Of a stretch of DNA of 64,000 nt, positions 42,004-51,134 are shown one piece after another. The notes beneath the pieces were generated by a model that was not told where the DNA came from, ran no database searches, and saw only the letters and a program-made list of their open reading frames with translations. Source of the DNA: Azospirillum oleiclasticum (GTDB lineage: Bacteria; Pseudomonadota; Alphaproteobacteria; Azospirillales; Azospirillaceae); the NCBI RefSeq assembly GCF_013423485.1, contig NZ_JABFFR010000025.1:182164-246163 (forward strand), in the 5' to 3' direction. Both the position numbers and the translations under genes were made by a program. Position 1 is the stretch's first letter. Each line of letters begins with the position of its first letter.

Positions 42004-42771
42004 ATGAGCGACCGAGCCCCCCCTTCCCGCCCGACCACCCGGTCACGCACCCACTCGATCTACGAGCGGCTGCGCGACGACATCATCAGCGGTGAGCTTG
42101 CGCCGGGGCTCAAGCTCAAGATCGAGGCGCTGCGCGAACGCTACGACGTGGGCGCCACACCATTGCGGGAGGCGTTGAGCCTCCTCACCTCCGACGGTTT
42201 CGTGGAGCGGCTGGACCAGCGCGGCTTCCGTGTCGCCCAGGTCGGCCTCAGCGACTTCGACGAGCTGCTGCGCACCCGCTGCTGGCTGGAGGAGCGGGCG
42301 TTGCGGGAGTCCATCGCGCATGGCGGGCGCGACTGGGAGGAGGGCATCGTGCTGGCCCTCTACCACCTGTCGCGCACGCCGCGGGTGTCGCCCGACGCCG
42401 ACTACGACGGCAACCAAGCGTGGGAGCGCTGCCACCGGGAGTTCCACATGCGGCTGATCGCCGGCTGCGGCTCCACGATGCTGCTGCGCTTCTGCGGCCA
42501 GCTCTGCGACGAGAACAACCGGTACCGCTACATCGCGCGGCTCGCCCCCGACGCCCGCGACAACGCCTACGAGGAGCACAACCGCATCGCGGAGGCGGCG
42601 CTCGCCCGCGACGCCGAGCTCGCCGTGCGGCGGCTGATCGATCATTACCACCGGACCGGGGAGCTGCTGCGGCCGCGGCTGGAGGCCACCGCCGCGCCCG
42701 CCCGGGCGCCGCGCGCGTCCGCCGCCCGCGGCTCTCCCCAGGACCAGACGAAATCCACGCAGCGCGTGTGA
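42004..42771 (+). CDS. GntR-family regulator, FadR/FCD subgroup
   Basis: A 255-residue regulator with an N-terminal winged helix (IYERLRDDIISGELAPGLKLKIEALRERYDVGATPLREAL) and a C-terminal FCD effector domain whose metal-binding Asp/His/His pattern can be seen in the EFHMRLIAGCG and NRIAEAAL region. It lies between two FAH genes in the same direction. FCD members usually repress catabolic genes until an organic acid binds. The ATCGAT-type sites upstream of its operon and of the FMN reductase gene are the natural candidates for its operator, but this is not proven by sequence alone. Confidence 0.88.
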   Translation: MSDRAPPSRPTTRSRTHSIYERLRDDIISGELAPGLKLKIEALRERYDVGATPLREALSLLTSDGFVERLDQRGFRVAQVGLSDFDELLRTRCWLEERALRESIAHGGRDWEEGIVLALYHLSRTPRVSPDADYDGNQAWERCHREFHMRLIAGCGSTMLLRFCGQLCDENNRYRYIARLAPDARDNAYEEHNRIAEAALARDAELAVRRLIDHYHRTGELLRPRLEATAAPARAPRASAARGSPQDQTKSTQRV

Positions 42772-42785
42772 CGAGGTGAGGAACC

Positions 42786-43646
42786 ATGCGGATTTGCCGT
42801 TTCGATGACGACCGCGTCGGTGTCGTCATGGGCGACGAGGTGGTCGATGTGACCGACGCGGCGGCGGCCCTGCCGCCGGTGCGCTGGCCGCTGCCCCGGG
42901 GCGACCTGTTCATCGCAGCACTCGCGGAACTCCGTCCCGAGATGGAACGGCTTTCCACCACGGGTACGCGCCGCCGGCTGGCCGATCTGCGGCTGCTCAG
43001 CCCGGTCGCGAACCCCGGCAAGATCATCGCCGCACCCGTCAATTACCAGTTGCACCTGGACGAATCGCGCAAGGACACCGGCATCAATTTCGGGTCCCAT
43101 GTGAAGACCATCGACGAGTACGGGGTGTTCCTGAAGGCCAACAGCTCCCTCGTCGGCCCGGCGGAGGGCGTGGTCGCCGACCGGCCGGAGCGGCGCACCG
43201 ATCATGAGATCGAGCTGGCCGTCGTCATCGGCCGCACCGTGCGCAACGTGCCGGAGGCCGAGGCGCTCGATTGCGTGGCCGGCTACACCATCGGGCTGGA
43301 TATGACCATCCGCGGCACCGAGGACCGCAGCTACCGCAAGTCGCTCGACACCTTCACCGTGCTGGGGCCGTGGTTGGTCACCGCCGACGCGTTCGGCGAT
43401 CCGGGTGCGGTGGACTTCGAGATCAAGGTCAACGGCGAGACGCGGCAGAAGGCCAACACCCGCGACCTCATCTACTCCGTGCCGAAGCTGATCGCCTACG
43501 CCTCGCACGCCTACCGGCTGGAGCCGGGGGACGTCATCCTGACCGGCACGCCGGAAGGGGTCGGGCCGGTGCAGCCGGGTGACGTGATGGATTGCCGGAT
43601 CGACGGCATCGGCACGATGGCGGTGGCCGTCCGAGGACCTTCCTGA
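42786..43646 (+). CDS. Fumarylacetoacetate hydrolase-family enzyme, second copy
   Basis: A 286-residue FAH-superfamily protein, clearly different from the one at 41074. Metal-site segments are TDHEIELAVVIG and GYTIGLDMTIRGTEDRSYRKSLDTF, and the loop LTGTPEGVGPVQPGDVM is conserved. The KSLDTFTVLGPWLV wording is typical of enzymes such as 2-keto-4-pentenoate hydratase/oxo-hepta-ene-dioate isomerases. GAGGTGAGGA precedes the ATG. Having two FAH enzymes in one unit resembles the HpaG1/HpaG2 arrangement in homoprotocatechuate catabolism, here as separate genes. Confidence 0.88.
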   Translation: MRICRFDDDRVGVVMGDEVVDVTDAAAALPPVRWPLPRGDLFIAALAELRPEMERLSTTGTRRRLADLRLLSPVANPGKIIAAPVNYQLHLDESRKDTGINFGSHVKTIDEYGVFLKANSSLVGPAEGVVADRPERRTDHEIELAVVIGRTVRNVPEAEALDCVAGYTIGLDMTIRGTEDRSYRKSLDTFTVLGPWLVTADAFGDPGAVDFEIKVNGETRQKANTRDLIYSVPKLIAYASHAYRLEPGDVILTGTPEGVGPVQPGDVMDCRIDGIGTMAVAVRGPS

Positions 43647-43720
43647 CAACCATTCAAAATCCAGCCAAAATCCACAAAATCTAAACAGTTGACCCCTATT
43701 GTCCCTGCGTTCATCAATGG

Positions 43721-43742
43721 AAGGACTGCACAGTCCTTTTGC
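43721..43742 (+). terminator. Possible intrinsic terminator before the solute-binding protein
   Basis: AAGGACTG-CA-CAGTCCTT, an 8-bp perfect stem followed by TT, between the second FAH gene and the next gene. The 2-base loop is too tight for ideal folding, so terminal pairs must open. Could end the FAH unit or attenuate the following gene. Confidence 0.4.
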
Positions 43743-43758
43743 GCGCAGGGCCTTGGGA

Positions 43759-44940
43759 ATGCTCAACTGTATTGTTAGGCTGTTTGTCGTATATCTTTTC
43801 GTGATGATTCCCACCGCGGCGATGTCCGAGCATTTGCCGCCGGTGCGCATCGGGCTGGACGGTGAATTCGGTCTGGCCAACAGCACCTCGGCGGAAGCCA
43901 TCGAGCGCGGCATCCGCACGGCGATGGATGAGATCGACCGCGCCGGCGGGGTGCTCGGCGGCCGGCGCTTCGAGCTGATCCTGAAGGAGCATCGCTCGAT
44001 CGCCGCGCGCGGCATCCGCAACATCAAGGAATTCGCGGCCATCACCGATCTGGTCGCGGTGTTCGGCGGACGCTTCAGCCCGGTGGTGATCGAGGAGCTG
44101 CCGACGCTGCGCGAGACGAAGACGCTGTTCCTGGCGCCCTGGTCGTCGGCGGACGCCATCATCGACAACGGCATGGAGCCGAACTACGCCTTCCGGCTGT
44201 CGCTGCGCGACAGCCTCGCCATGCCGTTCATGCTGCGTCACGTCGACCGGCGCGGCATCGCGAAGGTGGGGCTGCTGCTGACCAACACCGCCTGGGGGCG
44301 CAGCAACCTCGCCGCCGCGGAGCGGTACTTCGCCGACGGCAGTACGCCGCGCCCGGTCGCGACCGCGTGGTACAACTGGCGCGACCGCTCGCTGATCGAC
44401 AAGTACGAGACGCTGCACCGCGCGGGCGCCGAAGCCATCGTGCTGGTCGCCAACGACGACGAGGCGGCGATCCTCGTCCGCGAGGTGGCGGCGCTGCCGA
44501 AGGAGCGGCGGCTGCCGATCATCAGCCATTGGGGCGTCACCGGCGGCGACTTCGTCGGACAGGCCGGCACCGCGTTGGAGGAGGTCGATTTCACCGTCAT
44601 CCAGACCACCAGCCCGTTCCGCGTGGACCAGAAGAAGCTGGCGACGGTGCTGGACACCGCCGGGCGGCTGTTCGGCATCGCCCGGCCGGAGGACATCAAT
44701 TCACCCGTCGGCTTCATGCACGCCTACGACCTGACCCACATATTGGCGCGCGCCATCGACCTTGCCGGCACCACCGACCGCGCCGCGGTGCGCGACGCGC
44801 TGGAACGGGTGACCGGCTACGACGGGCTGGTGCGCTTTTTCGAACGGCCCTTCACCCCCGACCGCCACGAGGCGCTGGGACCCGACGACCTGCTGATGGC
44901 CCGGTACGACCGCAAGGGCGTGCTGGTCCCGGTCGAATGA
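43759..44940 (+). CDS. Periplasmic solute-binding protein of the branched-chain amino acid type, sensor partner
   Basis: A 393-residue type I periplasmic-binding protein (Leu/Ile/Val-binding fold) with a hydrophobic signal sequence (MLNCIVRLFVVYLFVMIPTAAM). IRIGLDGEF, AMDEIDRAGGVLGGRRFEL and VAVFGGRFSPVVIEELPTL are typical. No ABC permease or ATPase is adjacent; instead a hybrid histidine kinase starts 25 bases later. It therefore probably presents a ligand to that kinase, as TorT does for TorS. The ATG at 43759 is preferred; upstream in-frame starts (43699, 43717) fall in front of the hairpin. Confidence 0.83.
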   Translation: MLNCIVRLFVVYLFVMIPTAAMSEHLPPVRIGLDGEFGLANSTSAEAIERGIRTAMDEIDRAGGVLGGRRFELILKEHRSIAARGIRNIKEFAAITDLVAVFGGRFSPVVIEELPTLRETKTLFLAPWSSADAIIDNGMEPNYAFRLSLRDSLAMPFMLRHVDRRGIAKVGLLLTNTAWGRSNLAAAERYFADGSTPRPVATAWYNWRDRSLIDKYETLHRAGAEAIVLVANDDEAAILVREVAALPKERRLPIISHWGVTGGDFVGQAGTALEEVDFTVIQTTSPFRVDQKKLATVLDTAGRLFGIARPEDINSPVGFMHAYDLTHILARAIDLAGTTDRAAVRDALERVTGYDGLVRFFERPFTPDRHEALGPDDLLMARYDRKGVLVPVE

Positions 44941-44965
44941 TCCGCCCGAACGGCAGGACGCGGCC

Positions 44966-47176
44966 ATGACGTCCGTACAGCCCGCATCGGCCGGGAGCAT
45001 CGCCGGAACGCTCGCCGGCCGTTTCGCCCTTGCCGCCGCCGCCCTGTCGGTGGGGCTGGCGATGCTGGTGGGGGCGGTGCTCCAGCAGGTGTCGAGCCAG
45101 CGGCTCGCCGAACAGCACCGGAGCAATGTGGAGTCGAACGCCGCCCTGGTGGCGCGCCAGACCCAGGGGCTGCTGGACGCCATCGCCCAGACCATCGCGG
45201 AGCTGGCGGACAACAGCGTGCTCGCCACCGCGCTGGTCGACAGCGCGGGCAAGGAGACCTACCTGCTGCCTTTCCTCGCCAGCTTCGAGCGCGTGTCGGG
45301 GGTGCCGCTCTCGATCGTCTTCACCGATTTCGAAGGGACACCCATAGCCGGCAACGGGCACACCGCGATCACCGACGCGGATCTCGCCTGGCTGCGGACG
45401 GTGATGATCGGGGGACGCCACGCCGCGGTCGTGCGGGACGACGGCGGCGGCCCGTACCTCCTCGCGGCGGAGATGCTGATCTATTCGCGCACGGCGTCGC
45501 CGGAAGGCGCCCTGCTCTACCGCGTCCCGTTCCAGGCGCTGGTGCTGCAGCCCGATGGCCAGTTGCTGCACGCCGGATCCGCGCCGCCGCCCGCACCGGG
45601 TCCGGGCCGCATCGCGGTCGATGTGCCGGTCCGGGTGCCGGATCATCTGGCGCCGCTTGCCCTGTCCCTGCGGCTGGAGGCGGCGGAGGCGTCGGCCGGG
45701 GCCACCTTCGCGTCCGGCGTGCCGGCCTACGCGGCGGTCGGTATCGCGGCGCTGGTCGCCGTGTTGATGGGAAGCCGGGCAGTCGGACGGCGGCTGACCC
45801 GCCCCCTGCGCGAGCTGGAGCGGGTGGCGGCCACCATCGTGCAGGACGGCTTCAGCGGCCAGCGGGCGGTGGTGCGGCGGGCCGACGAGGTCGGCAGCCT
45901 GGCGCGGGCTTTCAACGCCATGCTCGACCACATCGCCGCGATCCAGCGGGAGCGGGAGCGGCAGGCGGCCGAAGAGATCGCCACCCAGCGCACGCTCGCC
46001 GGGCAGGCGGAGGAGGCACGACGGGAGGCGGTCGCTGCGCTGGCGACGGCCGAGCAGGCGATCGAGGCGAAGACCCGCTTCCTGGCCGCCGCCAGCCACG
46101 ACCTGCGCCAGCCCGTGCAATCGCTGGTGCTGCTGTCGTCGGCGCTGGCGTCCCGGCTGGCCAACCACCCCGCGGCCGTCCTCGTGGACACGCTGCAGGC
46201 GTCCGTCGACGCGCTCTGCCGGCTTCTGGAGGCTCTGCTGGACGTGTCGAAGCTGGACGCCGGCGTGGTGTCCGCCGATCCGCGGCCGGTGCGGATGGCC
46301 GAGGTGGTCGAGCGGCTGGAGTCCGAGTACCGGTTGCGCACGCAGGCCAAGGGGATCGGCCTGCGTGCCGTGCCGTCATCCCTGGTGATCCACACCGACC
46401 GGGACCTGCTGGAGCGCATCCTGCGCAACCTGCTGGAAAACGCCCTGCGCTACACCGACCGCGGCGGCATCCTGATCGGCTGCCGGCGCCGCGGCGACAG
46501 CGTTCTCATCCAGGTGGTGGACACCGGATCGGGCATCCCGCCGGAACATCTCGACCGCATCTTCCACGAGTTCTATCAGGTCTCCAACCCCGCGCGCGAC
46601 CGGGGGTTGGGATTGGGGCTCGGCCTTGCCATCGTCGAACGGCTGGTGCGGTTGCTCGATGGCCGCATCCATGTGACTTCCACACCGGACCGCGGCTCCT
46701 GCTTCTCGATCGAGTTCCGCCGGTCGGCGAACGACGGCGCCGACACGCCGCAAGACATCGAGGTGGCTGGTCCTCCGGCATCGGCACGGCCAGGACTCGC
46801 GCTGCTGATCGACGACGACCCGCTCGTGCGCAAGGCCCTGGCCGTTCTCATCGAACAGGCCGGATGGCGGGTCCTGACGGCCGACGGGCTGCCCGCCGCG
46901 CTGCACGCCCTGTCATCCTCCCCCGAGGAACCGTCGCTGATCATCGCCGATTACCGGCTGGGGGACGGAACCACCGGGCTGGACACCCTGCACGCGGTTC
47001 ACGCGCGCCTGCGCAACCGGGTGATGAGCGTCATTCTGACAGGCGACACCGCCCCCGACCAGATCGTGCAGGCGCGCAACAGCGGCATCCACATCCTGCA
47101 CAAGCCCATCGCCGCCCGCGACGTCGCCGCCCTGCTCGCCGAGGCGTCGACCCTTGCCGTGGCATTGCCGGGGTAA
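44966..47176 (+). CDS. Hybrid histidine kinase with C-terminal receiver domain
   Basis: A 736-residue inner-membrane kinase with: a membrane helix at about 14-36; a periplasmic region to about 245; a second helix (AYAAVGIAALVAVLMG); a HAMP segment; a coiled coil with many Glu/Arg; HisKA with phosphorylated His378 in AASHDLRQPVQS; HATPase with N-box NLLENALRYTD and G-box GLGLGLGLAIV; and a receiver with Asp662 in LIIADYRLGDG. No separate output regulator is next to it. It is co-transcribed with the binding-protein gene. REC-containing kinases of this type pass phosphate to distant partners. Confidence 0.93.
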   Translation: MTSVQPASAGSIAGTLAGRFALAAAALSVGLAMLVGAVLQQVSSQRLAEQHRSNVESNAALVARQTQGLLDAIAQTIAELADNSVLATALVDSAGKETYLLPFLASFERVSGVPLSIVFTDFEGTPIAGNGHTAITDADLAWLRTVMIGGRHAAVVRDDGGGPYLLAAEMLIYSRTASPEGALLYRVPFQALVLQPDGQLLHAGSAPPPAPGPGRIAVDVPVRVPDHLAPLALSLRLEAAEASAGATFASGVPAYAAVGIAALVAVLMGSRAVGRRLTRPLRELERVAATIVQDGFSGQRAVVRRADEVGSLARAFNAMLDHIAAIQRERERQAAEEIATQRTLAGQAEEARREAVAALATAEQAIEAKTRFLAAASHDLRQPVQSLVLLSSALASRLANHPAAVLVDTLQASVDALCRLLEALLDVSKLDAGVVSADPRPVRMAEVVERLESEYRLRTQAKGIGLRAVPSSLVIHTDRDLLERILRNLLENALRYTDRGGILIGCRRRGDSVLIQVVDTGSGIPPEHLDRIFHEFYQVSNPARDRGLGLGLGLAIVERLVRLLDGRIHVTSTPDRGSCFSIEFRRSANDGADTPQDIEVAGPPASARPGLALLIDDDPLVRKALAVLIEQAGWRVLTADGLPAALHALSSSPEEPSLIIADYRLGDGTTGLDTLHAVHARLRNRVMSVILTGDTAPDQIVQARNSGIHILHKPIAARDVAALLAEASTLAVALPG

Positions 47177-47179
47177 GAG

Positions 47180-47200
47180 CGGACGGCACAAGGCCGTCCG
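47180..47200 (+). terminator. Hairpin after the kinase gene
   Basis: C-GGACGGC, ACAAG loop, GCCGTCC-G, an 8-bp perfect stem 4 bases after the kinase stop, with no T-run. Likely marks the end of the kinase unit, but termination strength is uncertain. Confidence 0.4.
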
Positions 47201-47342
47201 ACGCGCGGCTGCCATCGCCACGGGCCGGGTTGGCATCCTCGCCGGGCGGGTGGCATGATCCTTCGCCCTGGAACGGTTCCGTCCGCGGCCGGACACGCAC
47301 TTCCCAAGCCATCCCTCCCCCAGCCATCGGCCCTGCCCCGCG

Positions 47343-48698
47343 ATGTCGAACGACGGACTTCCGTCTCCGCAAAGATATTGGGCGATCACGACGATCCTGA
47401 TCGGCATCGTGCTGTCGGTCCTCAGCGAAGGGATCGCCATCACCGCCCTGCCCACGATCTCAGGCGCACTCGGCGTCAGCGTGTCCGACAGCATCTGGGT
47501 GATCAACGCCTATCAGGTCGCGGTGATCGCCACGCTGTTCCCGCTGGCCTCGCTCGGCGAAATCCTGGGGTTCCGCTTCGTCTACCGGACGGGGCTGCTG
47601 GTCTTCGTCATCGGCGCGGTCGGCTGCACCCTGGCGGACTCGCTGTTGACGCTGACGCTGGCGCGCGCGGTGCAGGGGCTTGGCGCGGCCGGCGTGATGA
47701 GCGTCAATCTGGCGCTGGTCCGCTTCATCTACCCCACCCGCCAGCTCGGCCGCGGCGTCGGTCTCAACGCGCTCTTCGTCGCCGTGTCCTCGGCGGCGGC
47801 GCCGAGCGTGGCGTCGGCCCTGCTGCTGCTCGGCCCCTGGAACTGGCTGTTCGCCATCAACATCCCGATGGGCCTGCTGGGGCTGTTCATGGCGTGGCGG
47901 TTCCTGCCGGAAACGCCGGCCTCGCGCCAGCGCTGGGACGTGCCGAGCGCGGTGCTCAACGCCCTCACCTTCGGGTTGCTGGTGGTGGGCCTCCGCGCCT
48001 TCGACGGCGGCCAGAGCGGCCTGCTGGTCCCGGTGGCGCTGGCGGGCAGCGCGGTCAGCGCGCTGCTGCTGGTCCGGCGGCAGGCCGGGATGACGGTGCC
48101 GATGCTGCCGGTCGACCTTCTGCGCCTGCCGGTCTTCGCCCTGTCGATCGCCACGTCGGCCTGCGCCTTCGCCGGCTACGCGATCGCCATTGTCGCCATG
48201 CCCTTCTTCCTCGTCCACGACCTCGGCCGCGCCCAGGTGGAGGTGGGGTTGCTGCTGACGCCCTGGCCGCTGGCGGTGGCCGTGGCGGCGCCGCTGTCCG
48301 GCTGGCTGGCCGACCGCGTCGCCTCGCCGGCGGTGCTGGGATCGGTGGGCATGGCGGTCTTCGCCGGCGGGCTGGCGCTCCTCGCCACCCTGCCGGCCGA
48401 CCCAAGCAACCTCGACATCGTCTGGCGCACCACGCTGTGCGGGTTCGGCTTCGGCTTCTTCCAGTCGCCCAACAACAAGCTGCTGATCACCAGCGCGCCG
48501 AAGGAGCGCAGCGGCGGCGTCGGCGGCATCCAATCGACGGCGCGGCTGCTGGGTCAGACGCTGGGCGCCGTCACCGTGGGGCTGATGTTCGCCCACGCCC
48601 CCGACCATGGGGCGGTCATCGCCTTCGGCGTGGCAAGCGCCTGCGGCGTGGTGGCCTGCATCACCGGCGGCCTGCGCCCGGCGGCACGGACGACGTGA
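47343..48698 (+). CDS. MFS transporter, DHA2 (14-helix drug efflux) family
   Basis: A 451-residue polytopic inner-membrane transporter. Motif C-like and DHA2 features are seen: ALGVSVSDSIWVINAYQVAVIATLFPLASLGEILGFR in the first helices, RAVQGLGAAGVMSVNLALVR, and NNKLLITSAPKERSGGVGGIQSTARLLGQTLG, which resembles the conserved end of EmrB/QacA-type exporters. It is shorter than most 14-helix members, so the number of helices is not settled. The substrate is unknown. It lies alone between the sensor kinase and kdpE. Confidence 0.87.
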   Translation: MSNDGLPSPQRYWAITTILIGIVLSVLSEGIAITALPTISGALGVSVSDSIWVINAYQVAVIATLFPLASLGEILGFRFVYRTGLLVFVIGAVGCTLADSLLTLTLARAVQGLGAAGVMSVNLALVRFIYPTRQLGRGVGLNALFVAVSSAAAPSVASALLLLGPWNWLFAINIPMGLLGLFMAWRFLPETPASRQRWDVPSAVLNALTFGLLVVGLRAFDGGQSGLLVPVALAGSAVSALLLVRRQAGMTVPMLPVDLLRLPVFALSIATSACAFAGYAIAIVAMPFFLVHDLGRAQVEVGLLLTPWPLAVAVAAPLSGWLADRVASPAVLGSVGMAVFAGGLALLATLPADPSNLDIVWRTTLCGFGFGFFQSPNNKLLITSAPKERSGGVGGIQSTARLLGQTLGAVTVGLMFAHAPDHGAVIAFGVASACGVVACITGGLRPAARTT

Positions 48699-48731
48699 CG
48701 GCACACGGCCGGACCGACCCCGGGACCGCCG

Positions 48732-49421
48732 TCATTCCACCGCCGGCAGCCGGAAGCGGTAGCCGACGCCCGGCTCCGTCACGATCAGCGCCGGCAGGTT
48801 GGGGTCCTCCTCCAGCTTCTGGCGGAGCTGCTTGACGTACACGCGCAGGTACGCGGTGTCGTGCACATGCGCCGGCCCCCACACCGCGCGCAGGATCTCC
48901 GCGTGGGTCAGCACATGGTCGGCGCGGGCGGCGAGGGTCGCCAGCAGCTCGTACTCCCGGCGGGACAGGTGCACCTCCTCCCCACCACGCAGCACCACCC
49001 GGCGGGCGAGGTCGACGCAGACGCGCCCGGCGGTCACCAGGGTGGGAGGCTCGCCGGTGGCGCTGCGCTGACGCAACGCCGCGCGCACGCGGGCCATCAG
49101 CTCGGCGATGCCGAAGGGCTTGGCGACGTAATCGTCGGCCCCGCGGTCCAGGGCCTCCACCTTGTCGTGCTCGTGCGCGCGCACCGACAGCACGATGATG
49201 GGCACGGCGCTGGTGCCGCGGATGGCGCTGATCGCCTCCTGCCCGTCCATGTCGGGCAGGCCGAGGTCGAGGATGACGAGATCCGGACGGGCGGAGGCGC
49301 AGGCGTCAAGGCCGGCGCGCGCCGTCTCCGCCTCCACCACCGTGTAGCCGTTGGCGGTCAGGCTGATCCGCAGGAAGCGGCGGATCTGGGGCTCGTCGTC
49401 GATGACCAGGATCGTCGCCAT
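48732..49421 (-). CDS. kdpE: KdpE response regulator
   Basis: A 229-residue OmpR/PhoB-type regulator: receiver with acidic pocket VIDDEPQ, phosphorylated Asp about 52 in VILDLGLPDMDG, conserved Thr/Ser and Lys in VLSVRAHEHDKVEALDRGADDYVAKPF, and a winged-helix C-terminus (LSRREYELLATLA, VYVKQLRQKLEEDP, GVGYRFR). It activates kdp when K+ is low. Unusually it does not follow kdpD directly; a methyltransferase gene lies 9 bases upstream of its start and a sulfotransferase-like gene separates that from kdpD. It converges with the MFS gene. Confidence 0.93.
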   Translation of the reverse strand: MATILVIDDEPQIRRFLRISLTANGYTVVEAETARAGLDACASARPDLVILDLGLPDMDGQEAISAIRGTSAVPIIVLSVRAHEHDKVEALDRGADDYVAKPFGIAELMARVRAALRQRSATGEPPTLVTAGRVCVDLARRVVLRGGEEVHLSRREYELLATLAARADHVLTHAEILRAVWGPAHVHDTAYLRVYVKQLRQKLEEDPNLPALIVTEPGVGYRFRLPAVE

Positions 49422-49430
49422 CGGCGCGCC

Positions 49431-50135
49431 TCAGCCCGGCGGTGGTGGTGACGGGCGGCGCAGCACCGCCAGCGACTGGCCCAGCGCGTGCCCGTTCCAG
49501 CGCGGCTCGTCGGCGTCCACGATCTCCACCACCTCCAGCCCCAGCTTCTCCGCCCACAGGCGGATCACCGGCCGCTCGATGAACATGTTGAGATGCGGCA
49601 GCGTGGACCGGCGCTGCCCCTCCACCGTCTCCGCGAAGACCGCCCAATGGCCGGCGCAGCCGAATTCCAGGAAGGAGAACAGGATCCGCCCGCCGGGCCT
49701 GGCGATCCGCGCCAGCTCCTGCAGGTAGAGATAGGACTCCGCATGCAGCAGGTGGGTGAAGACGCTGAAGGCGCAGCACCAGTCGGCCGCCTCGTCGATC
49801 ACCGGCAGCGTCAGCGCCCGGTTGAGCCGGAAGCGGTAGTGCGCCGGTGCCTTGGTCGCGGCGTAGTCGAGCAGGTCCTGCACGATGTCGATGCCGAGAT
49901 AGGCAATGGGCCGCCGCTTGCCCAGCGCGTGTGCCAGCCGGCCGCTGCCGCAGCCGAAGTCGAGCACACCGTCGCCTTCGCGCAGGCCATAGTGGTCGAG
50001 GATGTCGGCCTCGATCCCGCCGAAGCGTTCGTAGCCGCCGCCGACCGCCCGGCTCATGGCCTCGTCGATCGGCAGGCGCTCCTTCAGCGAAGCGACGAGC
50101 CGGACGTAATCCTCGACGAAATGGAAATCGGCCAC
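49431..50135 (-). CDS. Class I SAM-dependent methyltransferase between kdpE and kdpD
   Basis: A 234-residue protein with motif I VLDFGCGSGRLAHAL (about residues 58-72), the acidic residue in IAYLGIDIVQD and a UbiE-like core. The GTG at 50135 is preceded by GGAAGAG; a longer open frame upstream crosses the divergent gene. It shares the strand and a 9-base gap with kdpE, so both are likely transcribed together. The substrate is not evident. Together with the adjacent sulfotransferase-like gene, it breaks the usual kdpDE order and may have entered as a pair. Confidence 0.8.
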   Translation of the reverse strand: MADFHFVEDYVRLVASLKERLPIDEAMSRAVGGGYERFGGIEADILDHYGLREGDGVLDFGCGSGRLAHALGKRRPIAYLGIDIVQDLLDYAATKAPAHYRFRLNRALTLPVIDEAADWCCAFSVFTHLLHAESYLYLQELARIARPGGRILFSFLEFGCAGHWAVFAETVEGQRRSTLPHLNMFIERPVIRLWAEKLGLEVVEIVDADEPRWNGHALGQSLAVLRRPSPPPPG

Positions 50136-50321
50136 AGGTCCACTCTTCCACCGGGTGAGGCGCCGAGACGGCACCGGACGCGCACTGTATGGGGTGGCCG
50201 CCCGGCCGCAAAGGGGTGAAAAAGCGGGGGAGGCCGGCCGGTGGACCGCCATTGTCGTTCGCCGGCGCACGGCATTGCGGTATGAGAGCCCATCGCACAC
50301 ACGCGGACACGAAAGCACCTC

Positions 50322-51116
50322 ATGCACCCGACCGCCACCGACGGACGCCTGCTGGACGCGTTCGTCCGGCATGTCTGTCCACCCATGATCGACGAGCCAC
50401 ATCGCCTGGGCCTCATCTGGGCACCGAAATCGGCCAGCGCGATCACGGCCCTGTGGTTCTTCGCCGCCACCGGGCGGGTGGACGCCGCACGGGCCGCCGA
50501 CACCTGGCCGCACGACGAACGTATCCGGCAGTTCCATGACGCCGGCGGCTTCCATGCGCACGCGCGCGTCCTCGGCCAGCCGGATTTCCGCTGGATACGG
50601 GTGATCCGCGATCCGTACCGCCGCGCCGTTTCCATGTACCGCCACGCGCTGAACTACGGGAACCTCGATCAGCGCATCGGGGCGTTCCTCGCCCGTCCCT
50701 TCCAGCCGGGGCACGGCTTCTCCTTCATGGAAATGCTGGGCTACATCGCCGACGAGGACCCGCAGCGGCTCGACCCGCATTTCGCCCCGCAATGGCACCC
50801 GGTGGAAGGGATGGTGACGGTCGACCGCGTCATCAACGCCGACCGGGAGGACATCGTCGCGGCGCTGTCGTCGCTCGAGGAGACGTACGGTCTGGCTCGC
50901 ACGGACCTCGGTGCCCTCGCCGCCCGGAATTCGCAGCTGGTGGATCATGTCGCGAAGGTCGATCGCCATATCCACGATGCCCATGTCCGGGCGTTTCCAC
51001 GGGCGGGCCATTTCGACGGGTGGCCGGACTTCGCCTCCTTCATCAACCCCGACTCCGCCGCGATGGTCGAGCGCATCCATCGCATCGATTTCGAGGCGTA
51101 CAGGGCCTATCTCTGA
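50322..51116 (+). CDS. Sulfotransferase-like protein
   Basis: A 264-residue protein with the PAPS-binding outline of sulfotransferases: a 5'-phosphosulfate loop WAPKSASAITALWFF (about 30-44) and a 3'-phosphate segment WIRVIRDPYRRAVSMYRH (about 88-105). It is probably a cytoplasmic enzyme that adds sulfate to a sugar or lipid. It lies alone on the plus strand, divergent from the methyltransferase and convergent with kdpD (18 bases apart). Low sequence conservation of this superfamily means the substrate cannot be given. Confidence 0.75.
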   Translation: MHPTATDGRLLDAFVRHVCPPMIDEPHRLGLIWAPKSASAITALWFFAATGRVDAARAADTWPHDERIRQFHDAGGFHAHARVLGQPDFRWIRVIRDPYRRAVSMYRHALNYGNLDQRIGAFLARPFQPGHGFSFMEMLGYIADEDPQRLDPHFAPQWHPVEGMVTVDRVINADREDIVAALSSLEETYGLARTDLGALAARNSQLVDHVAKVDRHIHDAHVRAFPRAGHFDGWPDFASFINPDSAAMVERIHRIDFEAYRAYL

Positions 51117-51134
51117 TCGCCGCCGCAAGGGGCA

